DNA from: Bradyrhizobium sp.
Lineage (GTDB): Bacteria > Pseudomonadota > Alphaproteobacteria > Rhizobiales > Xanthobacteraceae
NCBI RefSeq assembly: GCF_016213215.1
Contig: NZ_JACRAW010000114.1
Span: 1-50,849 of the forward strand
Direction of reading: 5' to 3'
DNA length: 50,849 bases
Shown here one piece after another: positions 8,136 to 16,372 of the stretch. The notes beneath the pieces were generated by a model. It was not told where the DNA came from, searched no databases, and saw only the letters and a program-made list of their open reading frames with translations. A program made the translations under genes and the position numbers. Every line of letters begins with the position of its first letter. Within the stretch, counting starts at the first letter, position 1.

Positions 8136-9263
8136 ATGCAACGTTCCCCCACAGTCTCTGCTGCCATGCTGAGAACACCAGCGGCTCCCTACTCCAGGCT
8201 GATCGCTCCACTGCTCCTCGCCGGACTGGTCGCCGGCTGCGACTCCGGCAAGAAGGAAGCGGCACCGGCGCCGGAACGACCGGTTCTGACCACCACCGTT
8301 CACTACAAGAGCGTCAACCAGGCGCGAAGTCTCGCTGCAATCATCAAGCCGCGCATTGAAAGCGACCTCGGCTTCCGGGTGAGCGGGAAGGTTGCGAAGC
8401 GAATTGTGCAGAATGGCGATCGCGTCCGCCAGGGTCAGGAGCTCCTCCTCCTCGACACCAACGATCTCGAGCTGCAGCTTGAGCAGGCTGAGGCCGAGGT
8501 GCGGGCGGCCACGAGCAGCCTGGCACAGGCCGACGCCGATGAGAAACGCGCAGTGACGCTGCAAAAGGACGGATGGACCCCGACGGCGACTCTCGACAAA
8601 GCGCGCGCGGCTGCAGCGGAAGCGCGCGGAAGGCTGACCCGCGCACAGCGCTCGGTCGAGCTGGCTCGCAACGCGCTCAATTACGCCAGGCTCGAAGCCG
8701 ACGCCGATGGCGTGATCACGGCAACCCCCGTCGAGCCTGGCCAGGTCATTGCAGCCGGCCAGCCGGCGGTGAGGCTGGCACGTCTTGGCGAACTCGAGGC
8801 GCAAGTCGCGATCCCTGAGACATTCGTCGAGCGCGCCAAAGGCGCCAAGGGAAGTCTGACATTGTGGTCGCTGCCCGAACACCACTACCAGGTCAAGCTG
8901 CGCGAACTGTCCCCCACCGCCGACGCCGCGACGCGGACCTATGCCGCCCGATATTCAATTCTCGATCCTGACGAGGCCGTACGCCTCGGCATGAGCGCGA
9001 CGTTGACTTTGTCGGAAGCCGACACCCAGGGCGCTGCCCGCCTGCCCGTCACCGCGCTGTTCAATCACGGGCGCGGCCCAAGTGTCTGGGTGGCGAATGA
9101 AGCAGGCAAGCTCACGGCGCGCAATGTTTCCATCGCGCGCTACGAGGGCAAGACCGTGCTGATCTCAAGTGGCGTGAACGAGGGTGACAAGGTCGTCACG
9201 CTTGGAGTCGAGAAGATCGACGAGGGTCTGGCGGTGCGCCCGACCGAATCGCTTTCGTTCTAA
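8136..9263 (+). CDS. RND efflux periplasmic adaptor lipoprotein, 375 aa
   Basis: This is the membrane fusion protein of a tripartite resistance-nodulation-division pump. A lipoprotein signal ends in LVAGC, with the modified cysteine near residue 35. The order is the usual one: beta-barrel start (LTTTVHYKSVNQARSLAAIIKPR), lipoyl half (VSGKVAKRIVQNGDRVRQGQELLLLD), a long helical hairpin (about residues 110-190), second lipoyl half (YARLEADADGVITATPVEPGQVIAAGQPAVRLA) and a beta-barrel plus membrane-proximal domain. A GAGGT ribosome site precedes the ATG at 8136. The permease gene starts 15 bp after the stop. No outer-membrane channel gene is present, so a TolC-like partner must come from elsewhere. 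Confidence 0.93.
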   Translation: MQRSPTVSAAMLRTPAAPYSRLIAPLLLAGLVAGCDSGKKEAAPAPERPVLTTTVHYKSVNQARSLAAIIKPRIESDLGFRVSGKVAKRIVQNGDRVRQGQELLLLDTNDLELQLEQAEAEVRAATSSLAQADADEKRAVTLQKDGWTPTATLDKARAAAAEARGRLTRAQRSVELARNALNYARLEADADGVITATPVEPGQVIAAGQPAVRLARLGELEAQVAIPETFVERAKGAKGSLTLWSLPEHHYQVKLRELSPTADAATRTYAARYSILDPDEAVRLGMSATLTLSEADTQGAARLPVTALFNHGRGPSVWVANEAGKLTARNVSIARYEGKTVLISSGVNEGDKVVTLGVEKIDEGLAVRPTESLSF

Positions 9264-9278
9264 CAAGGGAGAGCTATC

Positions 9279-12200
9279 GTGAAGAGTTTCAATCTCTCCG
9301 CCTGGGCCGTCGCCCACCCCGCCCTGATCCTGTTCCTGATCCTGATGCTGGGTGGCGCCGGCGCCATGTCCTACGTCAACCTCGGACGCGACGAGGATCC
9401 CTCCTTCACCGTCAAGACGGCGATCGTCTCCGCCGCGTGGCCGGGAGCGACCGCAAAGGAGATGCAGCTCCAGGTCGCCGACCGGATTGAGAAAAAGCTG
9501 CAGGAGCTGCCCTGGTTCGACACGGTAAAGACTTTCTCCAAGCCTGGCATCGTCCTGGTCCAGATGGAATTCCGCGACAGCACGCCGCCCGGCCAAGTGC
9601 CCTGGCTCTTCTACCTCGTGCGCCGGAAGATGGCCGACGTGAAAGCGGACCTGCCTGACGGCGTTATCGGCCCGAATGTCAACGACGAGTACGGAGACGT
9701 GGATTCGGTCCTGTACACGTTGCGATCCGAGGACGCCGACTACGCGCAGATGAAAGCGGTAGCCGAATCGGTGCGTCAGCGCCTGTTGAGAGTGCCTGAT
9801 GTCACCAAGGTGACGATCTACGGCACCCAGGAGGAGCGGATCTTTGTCGACTTCGACCACGTCAAGCTGGCGAATCTCGGGGTCGGTCCGCAAGCCATCA
9901 TAGAGAGTCTTGCGAAGCAGAACGCCGTGGTACCGGCCGGTATCGTCCAGACGGACGGGCCGCGCATCCCGTTGCGGGTCACGGGCGCTTTCAATGGAGT
10001 GGAAACAGTCAAGAACACGCCGGTAGCCTCGTCTAACGGAACGATCCTGCGGCTCGGCGACATCGCGACCGTCACCCGGGGATTTGTGGACCCGCCCGAT
10101 TTCCTGCTCAGGCAGCGCGGAATACCCGCTCTCGCACTCGGGGTCGTAATGCAGAAGGGCGCGAACATCATTGATCTTGGCAAGAACGTCGATGCGGCGA
10201 TGGAGGAAGTTCAGCGCAACACGCAAGCCGGGTTCACCTACGAACGCATCGCCGACCAGCCCAAGATCGTCGAGGAAGCGGTGGGCGAGTTCATGCGGTC
10301 GTTCGCCGAAGCACTTGCCATCGTGCTCGCGGTGAGCTTCCTGTCCCTGGGATGGCGGACCGGCATTGTCGTTGCGCTCTCCGTGCCGCTGGTCCTCGGC
10401 ATCGTGTTCATCATCATGCAGATGACCGGCCTCAATCTGCACCGCATCACGTTAGGCGCGCTCATCATTGCGCTCGGCCTGATGGTCGACGATGCCATCA
10501 TCGCGGTCGAGATGATGCTGGTGAAGATGGAGCAGGGAGTACCACGCGCAGAGGCGGCCGGTTTCGCCTGGACCTCCACAGCGTTTCCCCGCTTGACCGG
10601 CGCTCTGGTGACGGCGGCCGGATTCCTGCCGGTCGGATTGGCGGCCTCCAGCACCGGAGAGTACGCGGGAGCCATCTTCTCGGTGGTTGCCATCGCGCTG
10701 CTGGCGTCGTGGCTCGTGGCCGGGATGTTCACGCCATACCTCGGCATGAAGCTCCTGCCCAGCTTCGAGGGCCATCACCACGAGGATCCCGATGCGATCT
10801 ACAACACGCCCATGTACCGACGGCTGCGTGCGGCAGTCAAATGGTGCGTGGACCACCGCGTCTGGGTCGTAAGCGGGACCGTCGCGGCGTTCGTCCTGGC
10901 GCTTGCCGGTTTTACCAAAGTGCCGCAGCAGTTCTTCCCGACCTCCGAACGTACGGAAGTGTTCGTCCAGTTCCGGATGCCGGAAGGAAGCGCGATCGCC
11001 GCGACCGCGGCGGCGGCGAAAAAGGTCGAGAATCTCCTCGAAGGAGACGACGACGCGGCGACATGGACGACGTACATCGGGGCTGGCCCGCCGCGGTTCT
11101 GGCTGGGGCTCAATCCGGCCCTGCCGAATGAGGCCTATGCCGAGATCGTCATCGTCACCAAGGATATAAAGGCGCGAGAACGGCTGAAGTCAAAGATCGA
11201 CACGGCGATTGCCAAAGGTACGGTCCCCGAGGCCCGCGTCCGAACCGATCGCTTCAATTTCGGTCCTCCCGTCGGCTTCCCGGTTCAGTTCCGCGTCATC
11301 GGCACCGATCCGCTGCAAGTCCGGTCGATTGCCTATCAGGTTCGCGACCTCATGCGTGCCGATCACGACGCGATCGAGCCGCAGCTCGATTGGGACGGCC
11401 AGATGCCGTCCGTCAAGCTCGTGCTCGACCAGGACCGCACGCGCGCGCTGGGCCTCGACCCGCAGACCGTGTCGCAGAGCCTGCAGGCGCTGGTGACGGG
11501 CTACCCGATCACGACCGTGCGCGACGGCACCGAGAAGGTGTCGGTGGTGGCCCGCGCCATCGAACGCCAACGCAGCGATATCGGCTCGATCGGAGACCTC
11601 ACCATTCTCGCGCGGAACGGCGTTCCTGTTCCCGTGTCGCAGGTCGCCCACATCGAACAGGGTCACGAGGACGCCATCTTTTGGCGGCGCAACCGCGACC
11701 TCACCATTGCCGTGCGTGCCGATGTTCGTGACGGCGTTCAGGCCCCCGACGTGTCGCGCCGGATCTGGACCAACCTCGAGCACCTGCGCAGCACGCTGCC
11801 GGCCGGCTACCGCATCGAGATGGGCGGTGCGATCGAGGAATCTGCAAAGGCCAACAAGGCACTGCTCGCGATCTTCCCGGCGATGATCGTGGCGATGCTG
11901 GTCATCCTTATGTTCCAGTTGCAGAGCTTCTCACGCCTTGCACTCACGTTGCTGACGGCGCCGCTTGGCCTTATCGGAGCCACCATCGGCCTGCTGGCTT
12001 CCGGCATGCCGTTCGGCTTCGTGACGCTGCTCGGGTTGATCGCGCTAGCCGGCATGATCATCCGCAACACCGTCATCCTGGTCGATCAGATCGAGCATGA
12101 CGTTGCCGCGGGCAGCACGCGCTACGAAGCGATCATCGACTCTACCGTACGCCGAACCCGGCCGGTCGTGCTGACGGCGCTGGCTGCGGTGCTCGCCATG

Positions 12201-12428
12201 ATCCCGCTGTCGCGTTCGGGGTTCTGGGGTTCGATGGCCGTCACCATTATGGGCGGCCTGCTCGTGGCGACTGCGCTGACGATTCTGTTCCTGCCCTCGC
12301 TCTATGCGCTCTGGTTCCGCAAATCGCTTGATGAGCGCGGTGCCGGAGCGCTGGAGAAGGACGCTCACTCCGCCAGCACGCCTCAAGAGGCCGTGAAGGA
12401 AAAGGCTCCCGAACCCGCGCTCACCTGA
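9279..12428 (+). CDS. RND efflux permease (AcrB/HAE1-like), 1049 aa
   Basis: This is the inner-membrane drug/proton antiporter of the pump. It has two repeats, each with one TM helix, a large periplasmic loop, then five or six TM helices. The proton-relay acidic pair is seen in TM4 as LGLMVDDAII (Asp404 and Asp405). Landmarks are the N-terminus NLSAWAVAHPALILFLILML, AITLGALIIALG-type TM4, and the second-half signature VTLLGLIALAGMIIRNTVILVDQIE near residue 930. Length is typical. The start is GTG at 9279 with AAGGGAGA upstream. The sequence is of the divergent HAE1 branch often found with lipoprotein adaptors in Proteobacteria. Substrate is not predictable from sequence. Confidence 0.94.
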   Translation: MKSFNLSAWAVAHPALILFLILMLGGAGAMSYVNLGRDEDPSFTVKTAIVSAAWPGATAKEMQLQVADRIEKKLQELPWFDTVKTFSKPGIVLVQMEFRDSTPPGQVPWLFYLVRRKMADVKADLPDGVIGPNVNDEYGDVDSVLYTLRSEDADYAQMKAVAESVRQRLLRVPDVTKVTIYGTQEERIFVDFDHVKLANLGVGPQAIIESLAKQNAVVPAGIVQTDGPRIPLRVTGAFNGVETVKNTPVASSNGTILRLGDIATVTRGFVDPPDFLLRQRGIPALALGVVMQKGANIIDLGKNVDAAMEEVQRNTQAGFTYERIADQPKIVEEAVGEFMRSFAEALAIVLAVSFLSLGWRTGIVVALSVPLVLGIVFIIMQMTGLNLHRITLGALIIALGLMVDDAIIAVEMMLVKMEQGVPRAEAAGFAWTSTAFPRLTGALVTAAGFLPVGLAASSTGEYAGAIFSVVAIALLASWLVAGMFTPYLGMKLLPSFEGHHHEDPDAIYNTPMYRRLRAAVKWCVDHRVWVVSGTVAAFVLALAGFTKVPQQFFPTSERTEVFVQFRMPEGSAIAATAAAAKKVENLLEGDDDAATWTTYIGAGPPRFWLGLNPALPNEAYAEIVIVTKDIKARERLKSKIDTAIAKGTVPEARVRTDRFNFGPPVGFPVQFRVIGTDPLQVRSIAYQVRDLMRADHDAIEPQLDWDGQMPSVKLVLDQDRTRALGLDPQTVSQSLQALVTGYPITTVRDGTEKVSVVARAIERQRSDIGSIGDLTILARNGVPVPVSQVAHIEQGHEDAIFWRRNRDLTIAVRADVRDGVQAPDVSRRIWTNLEHLRSTLPAGYRIEMGGAIEESAKANKALLAIFPAMIVAMLVILMFQLQSFSRLALTLLTAPLGLIGATIGLLASGMPFGFVTLLGLIALAGMIIRNTVILVDQIEHDVAAGSTRYEAIIDSTVRRTRPVVLTALAAVLAMIPLSRSGFWGSMAVTIMGGLLVATALTILFLPSLYALWFRKSLDERGAGALEKDAHSASTPQEAVKEKAPEPALT

Positions 12429-12444
12429 GTGCCGCAACCTGCCA

Positions 12445-12474
12445 CCGCTGCAGCCGAAGACGCGGCTGCAGCGG
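12445..12474 (+). terminator. Strong hairpin after the RND operon
   Basis: A perfect 12-bp stem, CCGCTGCAGCCG pairing with CGGCTGCAGCGG around a 6-nt loop, starts 17 bp after the permease stop. No T-run follows, so it may be a weak intrinsic terminator or an mRNA-stabilising structure. Confidence 0.5.
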
Positions 12475-12571
12475 CAGCCTGAAGCAGAACAGGCGCAACG
12501 TGAGCGCCTATCTTCTACTATGCGGGGGCCAGCGATGCATGTCGGCTCCCGAGCGCCCGGCCACGCCAAAA

Positions 12572-12585
12572 TTGATGCAAATCAA
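12572..12585. promoter_or_regulatory. FNR/FixK-type box before the AraC gene
   Basis: TTGATGCAAATCAA matches the FNR/FixK consensus TTGAT-N4-ATCAA at every arm position. Its centre is about 32 bp before the chosen ATG of the AraC gene. This is close for a class II activator unless translation starts further downstream (for example GTG 12641) or the protein represses. Confidence 0.6.
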
Positions 12586-12610
12586 ATGTGGTCGTGACAG
12601 TGGTGGAATC

Positions 12611-13618
12611 ATGCCGCGCCCCGGCGCAAATGAGGCTCGCGTGTCCCGAGATGTCGTTTCCGTCGAGATAGAGCGTCACACCGGCTCCGTACCCGAATGG
12701 GCCGCTGTGCTGAGCAGGCATGTCGCCCAGGTTCCGGAGGCGCTCCGCGGTGACGAGGTGACGACGTGCATCCCCGCCACCAGGGCAGGCTTCCGCGGCA
12801 GACTCGAATACGGAACATTCGGAGATGCCGTCCTGTTCAAAGCCTGCGCTACTCCCAACCAGTTCAGCCGCTGGGTGCGAAAAGCGGACTCGTCGGTTCC
12901 CTCGCCCGTACTCCTGTTCATTCAGCTGAGCGGCAGCCATCGCTTTCGGCAATCAGACAGACTTCTCGTACTCCGTCCAGGAGACTGGTGCCTGCTCGAT
13001 ACTTTCCATCGCATCGACTGCTGGACGATAAACGAGAGTGCAGAGCTCTTGGGTATGACCCTGCGACGACCCTCGGATCCGGAGCAGATCGACCTCCTGC
13101 TGCGAGGAGGCGCCAATCGGTTCGACGGCAACATCGGTACTTCCCGAGTCTTGCAGAAGACCCTGATCGAGCTTTTCGCCCAGATGGACAATGTCGCGCC
13201 CTCGAGCGGAAGTGGGCTGCGCGATTCGGTGACCATCATGGTTTGGGACGCAGTGCGCGAGCAGTTGGCGAACCCTTCGCCCCTGCTGTACAGGGATATC
13301 CAGGCTTCCCGCCTGAAGGCCTATGTCGAGTCGCAGCTTTCAAACCCGGCGCTTTCGGTCGAAGCCATCGCGCAAGCCTGCGGCCTCTCCGTTCGAAGCG
13401 TGCACCGGATATTTGTTCTCGATCGGGCCGGATCCGTCTCGGCATACATATGGAGGCGGCGCCTGGAGCGATGCGCGGAGGCTCTGCGCGACCGCAAGGA
13501 GGCGCGGCGATCTATTGCGGAGATCTGCCTGCACTGGGGATTTCACAGCACCTCCCACTTCAGCCGGGTCTTTCGCAAGCATTTTGGAGTGCCGCCCCGA
13601 ACCTACCGCACCGGTTGA
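12611..13618 (+). CDS. AraC-family transcriptional regulator, 335 aa
   Basis: The C-terminal double HTH (about residues 230-335) is clear: LSVEAIAQACGLSVRSVHRIF as the first HTH and RSIAEICLHWGFHSTSHFSRVFRKHFGVPPRTYR as the second. The N-terminal part (about 40-200: RGRLEYGTFGDAVLFKACATPNQFSRW ... PVLLFIQLSGSHRFRQSDR) matches the AraC-binding-like domain of FeaR/NphR-type regulators of aromatic or amine catabolism. I chose the ATG at 12611; the frame is open to 12500, but that would place the FNR/FixK-type box inside the gene. It follows the RND operon at a distance and could regulate it or be unrelated. Confidence 0.88.
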   Translation: MPRPGANEARVSRDVVSVEIERHTGSVPEWAAVLSRHVAQVPEALRGDEVTTCIPATRAGFRGRLEYGTFGDAVLFKACATPNQFSRWVRKADSSVPSPVLLFIQLSGSHRFRQSDRLLVLRPGDWCLLDTFHRIDCWTINESAELLGMTLRRPSDPEQIDLLLRGGANRFDGNIGTSRVLQKTLIELFAQMDNVAPSSGSGLRDSVTIMVWDAVREQLANPSPLLYRDIQASRLKAYVESQLSNPALSVEAIAQACGLSVRSVHRIFVLDRAGSVSAYIWRRRLERCAEALRDRKEARRSIAEICLHWGFHSTSHFSRVFRKHFGVPPRTYRTG

Positions 13619-13771
13619 TGGATGAGGCAGCCCGCGGCGAGAGAACGGTTGCGCCGCGCCGTCAAGGCACCCCGCGTCGAGGCGCATCGCACGGCTGTTT
13701 CTGTTGTCGGCTGTGCTCGTGTAGTCGGCGCACGCCCGTGGAGTGCAGAGCGCGGACTGGTTGCGCGGCTT

Positions 13772-13796
13772 CGGGGTGCGTTTTCGTCGCACCCCG
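13772..13796. terminator. Hairpin between convergent genes
   Basis: CGGGGTGCG pairs with CGCACCCCG around a 7-nt loop, midway between the convergent AraC and DUF1269-like genes. It probably acts as a bidirectional transcription barrier, although no clear T-run is present. Confidence 0.4.
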
Positions 13797-13819
13797 ACCT
13801 TTACCCGCAGCCCGGCTCC

Positions 13820-14620
13820 TCAGGCTGCAAGTGCATCCCTGGTGAGGCTCCACGCTTCCTTCAACAGCTCGCGACGGCGGTCGAAATCGGCCTTCATGGC
13901 GGTCAGCCGCTTCTCGATCCTGGCCTTCGTTTCAGCGTTGGCCTGATCGATCTGACGCTTCAATTCCGCAAGCTTAGCATCAGCCTCCTGCTCAAACTGG
14001 CGCTGCTTGGCTTCGGCGCGATTGAAGGTCGCCTCGACCTTCGCCCGCGTCTCATCGAGCCGCTTGCTCAGATTCTCTTTCGCATCGCCGCTGGCGCGAC
14101 CGAATTCCATCTTCAGTTCAGCGAGTTCCGCTTTGCGCTCCTTCGCGAGCGCATCCAGCTGCTCAGCCTCGAAATCCGAGCGCCATTGCCGGATCACCTC
14201 GCCGCCCAGAGCGGCCATCCGGTTGTCAAGCGGCGTGATCCAGTCCTCCTCGATCTCGGCGGCGACCGCGGCCTTTCCAGGCAACAGCTTGGTCGACACA
14301 GCCTCAATGAAATCCGATCTTATCCCCAGGTCGACAATGTCGCCGAGTCCACCCGATATCGCGCCGGCGCCCATTCCGATCGCGCCGCCAACCGGGCCGC
14401 CAATAAGCCCGATCAGGCCGCCCATAAGCGTCCCGACCGCAAACCCCAGCGGTCCTTGATCGACGGCCTGCCGAGTAGCCAGATTCCCGTTCGCGTCCCT
14501 GACCAGGACTGTCGTCCCGTAAAGGGTCACTGTTCCTTCCGCATGCAGCTGATTCAGGGCCCGCGTCCCTTCGTACGCAGCGGTTTCCGAGGGGAATATG
14601 ATGACGACGAATTTGCTCAT
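13820..14620 (-). CDS. DUF1269-like membrane protein with long coiled-coil tail, 266 aa
   Basis: The first about 130 residues fit the DUF1269 pattern: MSKFVVIIFPSETAAYEGTRAL, then a glycine-rich hydrophobic hairpin (GPLGFAVGTLMGGLIGLIGGPVGGAIGMGAGAISGGLGD) that could insert in the membrane. After this (about 165-266) the protein becomes a Lys/Glu/Ala-rich coiled coil (AKERKAELAELKMEFG... KRLDETRAKVEATFNRAEAKQRQFEQEADAKLAELKRQIDQ). The ATG at 14620 has AGGAGATCGCC upstream; longer readings lack a good ribosome site. It is divergent from the coiled-coil gene at 14881, and the shared intergenic region has two FNR/FixK-type boxes. DUF1269 proteins have no settled function; I infer a stress or membrane-associated role. 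Confidence 0.8.
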   Translation of the reverse strand: MSKFVVIIFPSETAAYEGTRALNQLHAEGTVTLYGTTVLVRDANGNLATRQAVDQGPLGFAVGTLMGGLIGLIGGPVGGAIGMGAGAISGGLGDIVDLGIRSDFIEAVSTKLLPGKAAVAAEIEEDWITPLDNRMAALGGEVIRQWRSDFEAEQLDALAKERKAELAELKMEFGRASGDAKENLSKRLDETRAKVEATFNRAEAKQRQFEQEADAKLAELKRQIDQANAETKARIEKRLTAMKADFDRRRELLKEAWSLTRDALAA

Positions 14621-14674
14621 GGCGATCTCCTGTTCTCGCGTTCCTGCAACGTGCGCCGCGCCGGCGTCGTCCTG

Positions 14675-14688
14675 TTGACGAGAATCAA
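14675..14688. promoter_or_regulatory. FNR/FixK-type box proximal to the DUF1269 gene
   Basis: TTGACGAGAATCAA has arms TTGAC/ATCAA and a 4-bp spacer. It lies about 60 bp upstream of the DUF1269 start on the minus strand, compatible with a class II activator site around -41. FixK2 of Bradyrhizobium is known to accept TTGA-N6-TCAA. Confidence 0.6.
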
Positions 14689-14808
14689 GCGATAGAGTGG
14701 CCGTGTTGCCTGTGAGTGCCACTATTGATCTGGTGGGCCACTTTTTCGGAGATCAGCGACTTCGCTCCAAATATGGCAAGGCGCGCGTGGCGCGGACAGC
14801 CTAAGATA

Positions 14809-14822
14809 TTGACTCAGGTCAA
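14809..14822. promoter_or_regulatory. FNR/FixK-type box proximal to the coiled-coil gene
   Basis: TTGACTCAGGTCAA is a perfect inverted repeat TTGAC-N4-GTCAA, 58 bp upstream of the ATG at 14881. Together with the box at 14675 it serves the two divergent units symmetrically. Confidence 0.6.
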
Positions 14823-14880
14823 CCTGACGAAGCCCCATTCGGAAAACAATATTGAGACAAGCCAATCAACGGAGATGGTC

Positions 14881-15489
14881 ATGTCAGAGCAGAGCAGCGT
14901 GCATTATTATCTCAATTGGGCCAAGGAGCGGATCGACGAGATGGATGCCGCCTTGGCATCGCTCGAGGTGAAGGCCGGTCAGGCGAAAGCCGAGTCCCAG
15001 GTCAAGGTTGATGAAATCGTCGCAGACCTGAAAAAGCGCCGCGACGAATTTCAGACGGTGGCCAAGACGCAAGCGGAAGCAGGCGAGGCCGCCTGGGCGC
15101 GCGCCAAGACGGAGATGGAAAATCAGTGGGAGGGGTTCGAAGCCCAGGTAAAGACCTACTTCGACAGCGCCGGCAAGCAGATCGAACAGCAGCAGGTCAC
15201 GTTCAAGGATATCGCGGCCGCGCAGGCAAAGGCGTGGCAGGAAGCGGCGGGCAAGTTCCGCGAGGCGGCGGGTAAAGTCGCCACGGCGCGGAGCGCCGAC
15301 CTCGAGGCTGCCCTCAAGCAGATGAAATCCGACGCATCCGAAGCCGAAGCACGCCTGCAGAAGCTGAAGCAGGCCGGAAGCGAGTCCTGGTCGGTGTTGA
15401 GCGCGGCGCTCGCCGAATCCCGCAAGGCTTTCGACCAGGCCAATCAGGCCGCCTGGAACGCACTCAGGGGTCCCGGCCCGAAAGGCTGA
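14881..15489 (+). CDS. Coiled-coil protein of the stress/envelope module, 202 aa
   Basis: The protein starts MSEQSSVHYYLNWAKERIDEMDAALASLE and is almost entirely helical, rich in Ala, Lys, Glu and Gln. It has repeated AKAESQ, AQAKAWQEAAGKFREAAGKV and ALKQMKSDASEAEARLQKL segments, and there is no signal peptide or TM segment. It resembles phasin- or apolipoprotein-like amphipathic proteins. The ATG at 14881 was chosen over the longer frame (14716), whose first 55 residues lie on the promoter region. It opens a plus-strand run of three genes (coiled coil, YqjD-like, YqjE-like) with spacings of 41 and 13 bp. I do not recognise a named family. Confidence 0.75.
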   Translation: MSEQSSVHYYLNWAKERIDEMDAALASLEVKAGQAKAESQVKVDEIVADLKKRRDEFQTVAKTQAEAGEAAWARAKTEMENQWEGFEAQVKTYFDSAGKQIEQQQVTFKDIAAAQAKAWQEAAGKFREAAGKVATARSADLEAALKQMKSDASEAEARLQKLKQAGSESWSVLSAALAESRKAFDQANQAAWNALRGPGPKG

Positions 15490-15530
15490 CGCCGGCATTG
15501 TGTTGGAATGATGCGGTTCAGGAGAGGCGC

Positions 15531-15842
15531 ATGGCAACGGATGTGCTGGTTTCGCGCGAATTGAAATCGCTGCAGGACGAACTTGCGACCTCCCGAACGG
15601 AGCGCGCTGCAAAGAATGAAGCCTCGGCGTCGCCGGCCCCCGAGCCGGCGGCGGCTGTGGAGCCGTCGCAAGAACCGCCCGAGGAGCAACCGGAGCTGCA
15701 GGGCTACCTGCGCCAGCTCGCCGACGAGGTCACCGAGTTGTTCGGCGAGGCCGAGAAGAGCATCTCGACTCACCCTGCCCAGAGCGTAGCCGGCGCACTG
15801 CTCGTCGGCATCTTGATCGGCCGGCTGCTCGGCAGACGATGA
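15531..15842 (+). CDS. YqjD/ElaB-like (DUF883-type) membrane protein, 103 aa
   Basis: The N-terminal half is charged and helical, with a Pro/Glu linker (EPAAAVEPSQEPPEEQPE). The segment YLRQLADEVTELFGEAEKSISTHPAQSVAGALLVGILIGRLLGRR is the end pattern of ElaB/YqjD proteins: a short helix, a single C-terminal TM segment with glycines (GALLVGILIGRLLG) and a terminal Arg pair. In E. coli, YqjD is tail-anchored in the inner membrane and binds stationary-phase ribosomes. The chosen ATG follows GGAGAGGC. The next gene begins 13 bp later, and the E. coli yqjD-yqjE neighbourhood has the same order. Confidence 0.72.
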   Translation: MATDVLVSRELKSLQDELATSRTERAAKNEASASPAPEPAAAVEPSQEPPEEQPELQGYLRQLADEVTELFGEAEKSISTHPAQSVAGALLVGILIGRLLGRR

Positions 15843-15855
15843 GGAGGTGGGGAAC

Positions 15856-16359
15856 ATGTTCGATCATCTTCTGCGCGACCTTCAGGTGCTGCGCAAGGCG
15901 GACATGCTGATCGGAAAGATCTGGCTGAATGTGCTGGCGCGCCGGCTTGGGCTGTTTGTCTTCGCAGCCCTGGTTGCCGTGTTCGGGCTCGGCATGGCGA
16001 ATGTCGCGGGCTACAACGCGCTGCTAGGCCCGATCGGAGGAGTCTGGGCCGCCACTGCGGTGGCTGTGGCGGATTTTGCGATCGCCGCAGTCGTGCTCCT
16101 TCTGGCCATGACAGCCCGTCCGGGGCCCGAAATCGAGGTGGCGCTCGAAGTGCGCAAGACCGCTCTCGAGTCAATTCAGGAGGATGCGCGAGATCTCAAG
16201 TTGGCGGTCGACGCCATCGGCCACGAGATCAGGAATGTAAAGCAGAGTGTTACCGCGCTCGTCCACAATCCGCTCGACGTCGCGGCCGAGAAGCTGCTCG
16301 TGCCGGCCGTCCTTTCCGTACTGAGAGGCATTCGCTCGAAGAAGGAGCATTCGCAGTAA
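15856..16359 (+). CDS. YqjE-like two-helix membrane protein, 167 aa
   Basis: Two TM segments (about 30-52, GLFVFAALVAVFGLGMANVAGY, and 62-86, VWAATAVAVADFAIAAVVLLLAM) follow an N-terminal helix. A soluble helical tail comes next, with EIEVALEVRKTALESIQEDARDLKLAVDAIGHEI. This matches the phage-holin-like/YqjE superfamily layout. GAGGAGG at 15841-15847 sets the ATG at 15856; a GTG at 15847 is inside this ribosome site. It is the last gene of the coiled-coil/YqjD/YqjE run. Role inferred as an envelope partner of the upstream tail-anchored protein. Confidence 0.72.
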   Translation: MFDHLLRDLQVLRKADMLIGKIWLNVLARRLGLFVFAALVAVFGLGMANVAGYNALLGPIGGVWAATAVAVADFAIAAVVLLLAMTARPGPEIEVALEVRKTALESIQEDARDLKLAVDAIGHEIRNVKQSVTALVHNPLDVAAEKLLVPAVLSVLRGIRSKKEHSQ

Positions 16360-16372
16360 CGCTGGGGGCTTT

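Noticed and set aside
9165..10442. 425-aa frame on the minus strand
   Set aside because: It is a shadow of the RND adaptor and permease genes; the His/Asp/Arg-rich translation is typical of the opposite strand of such genes.
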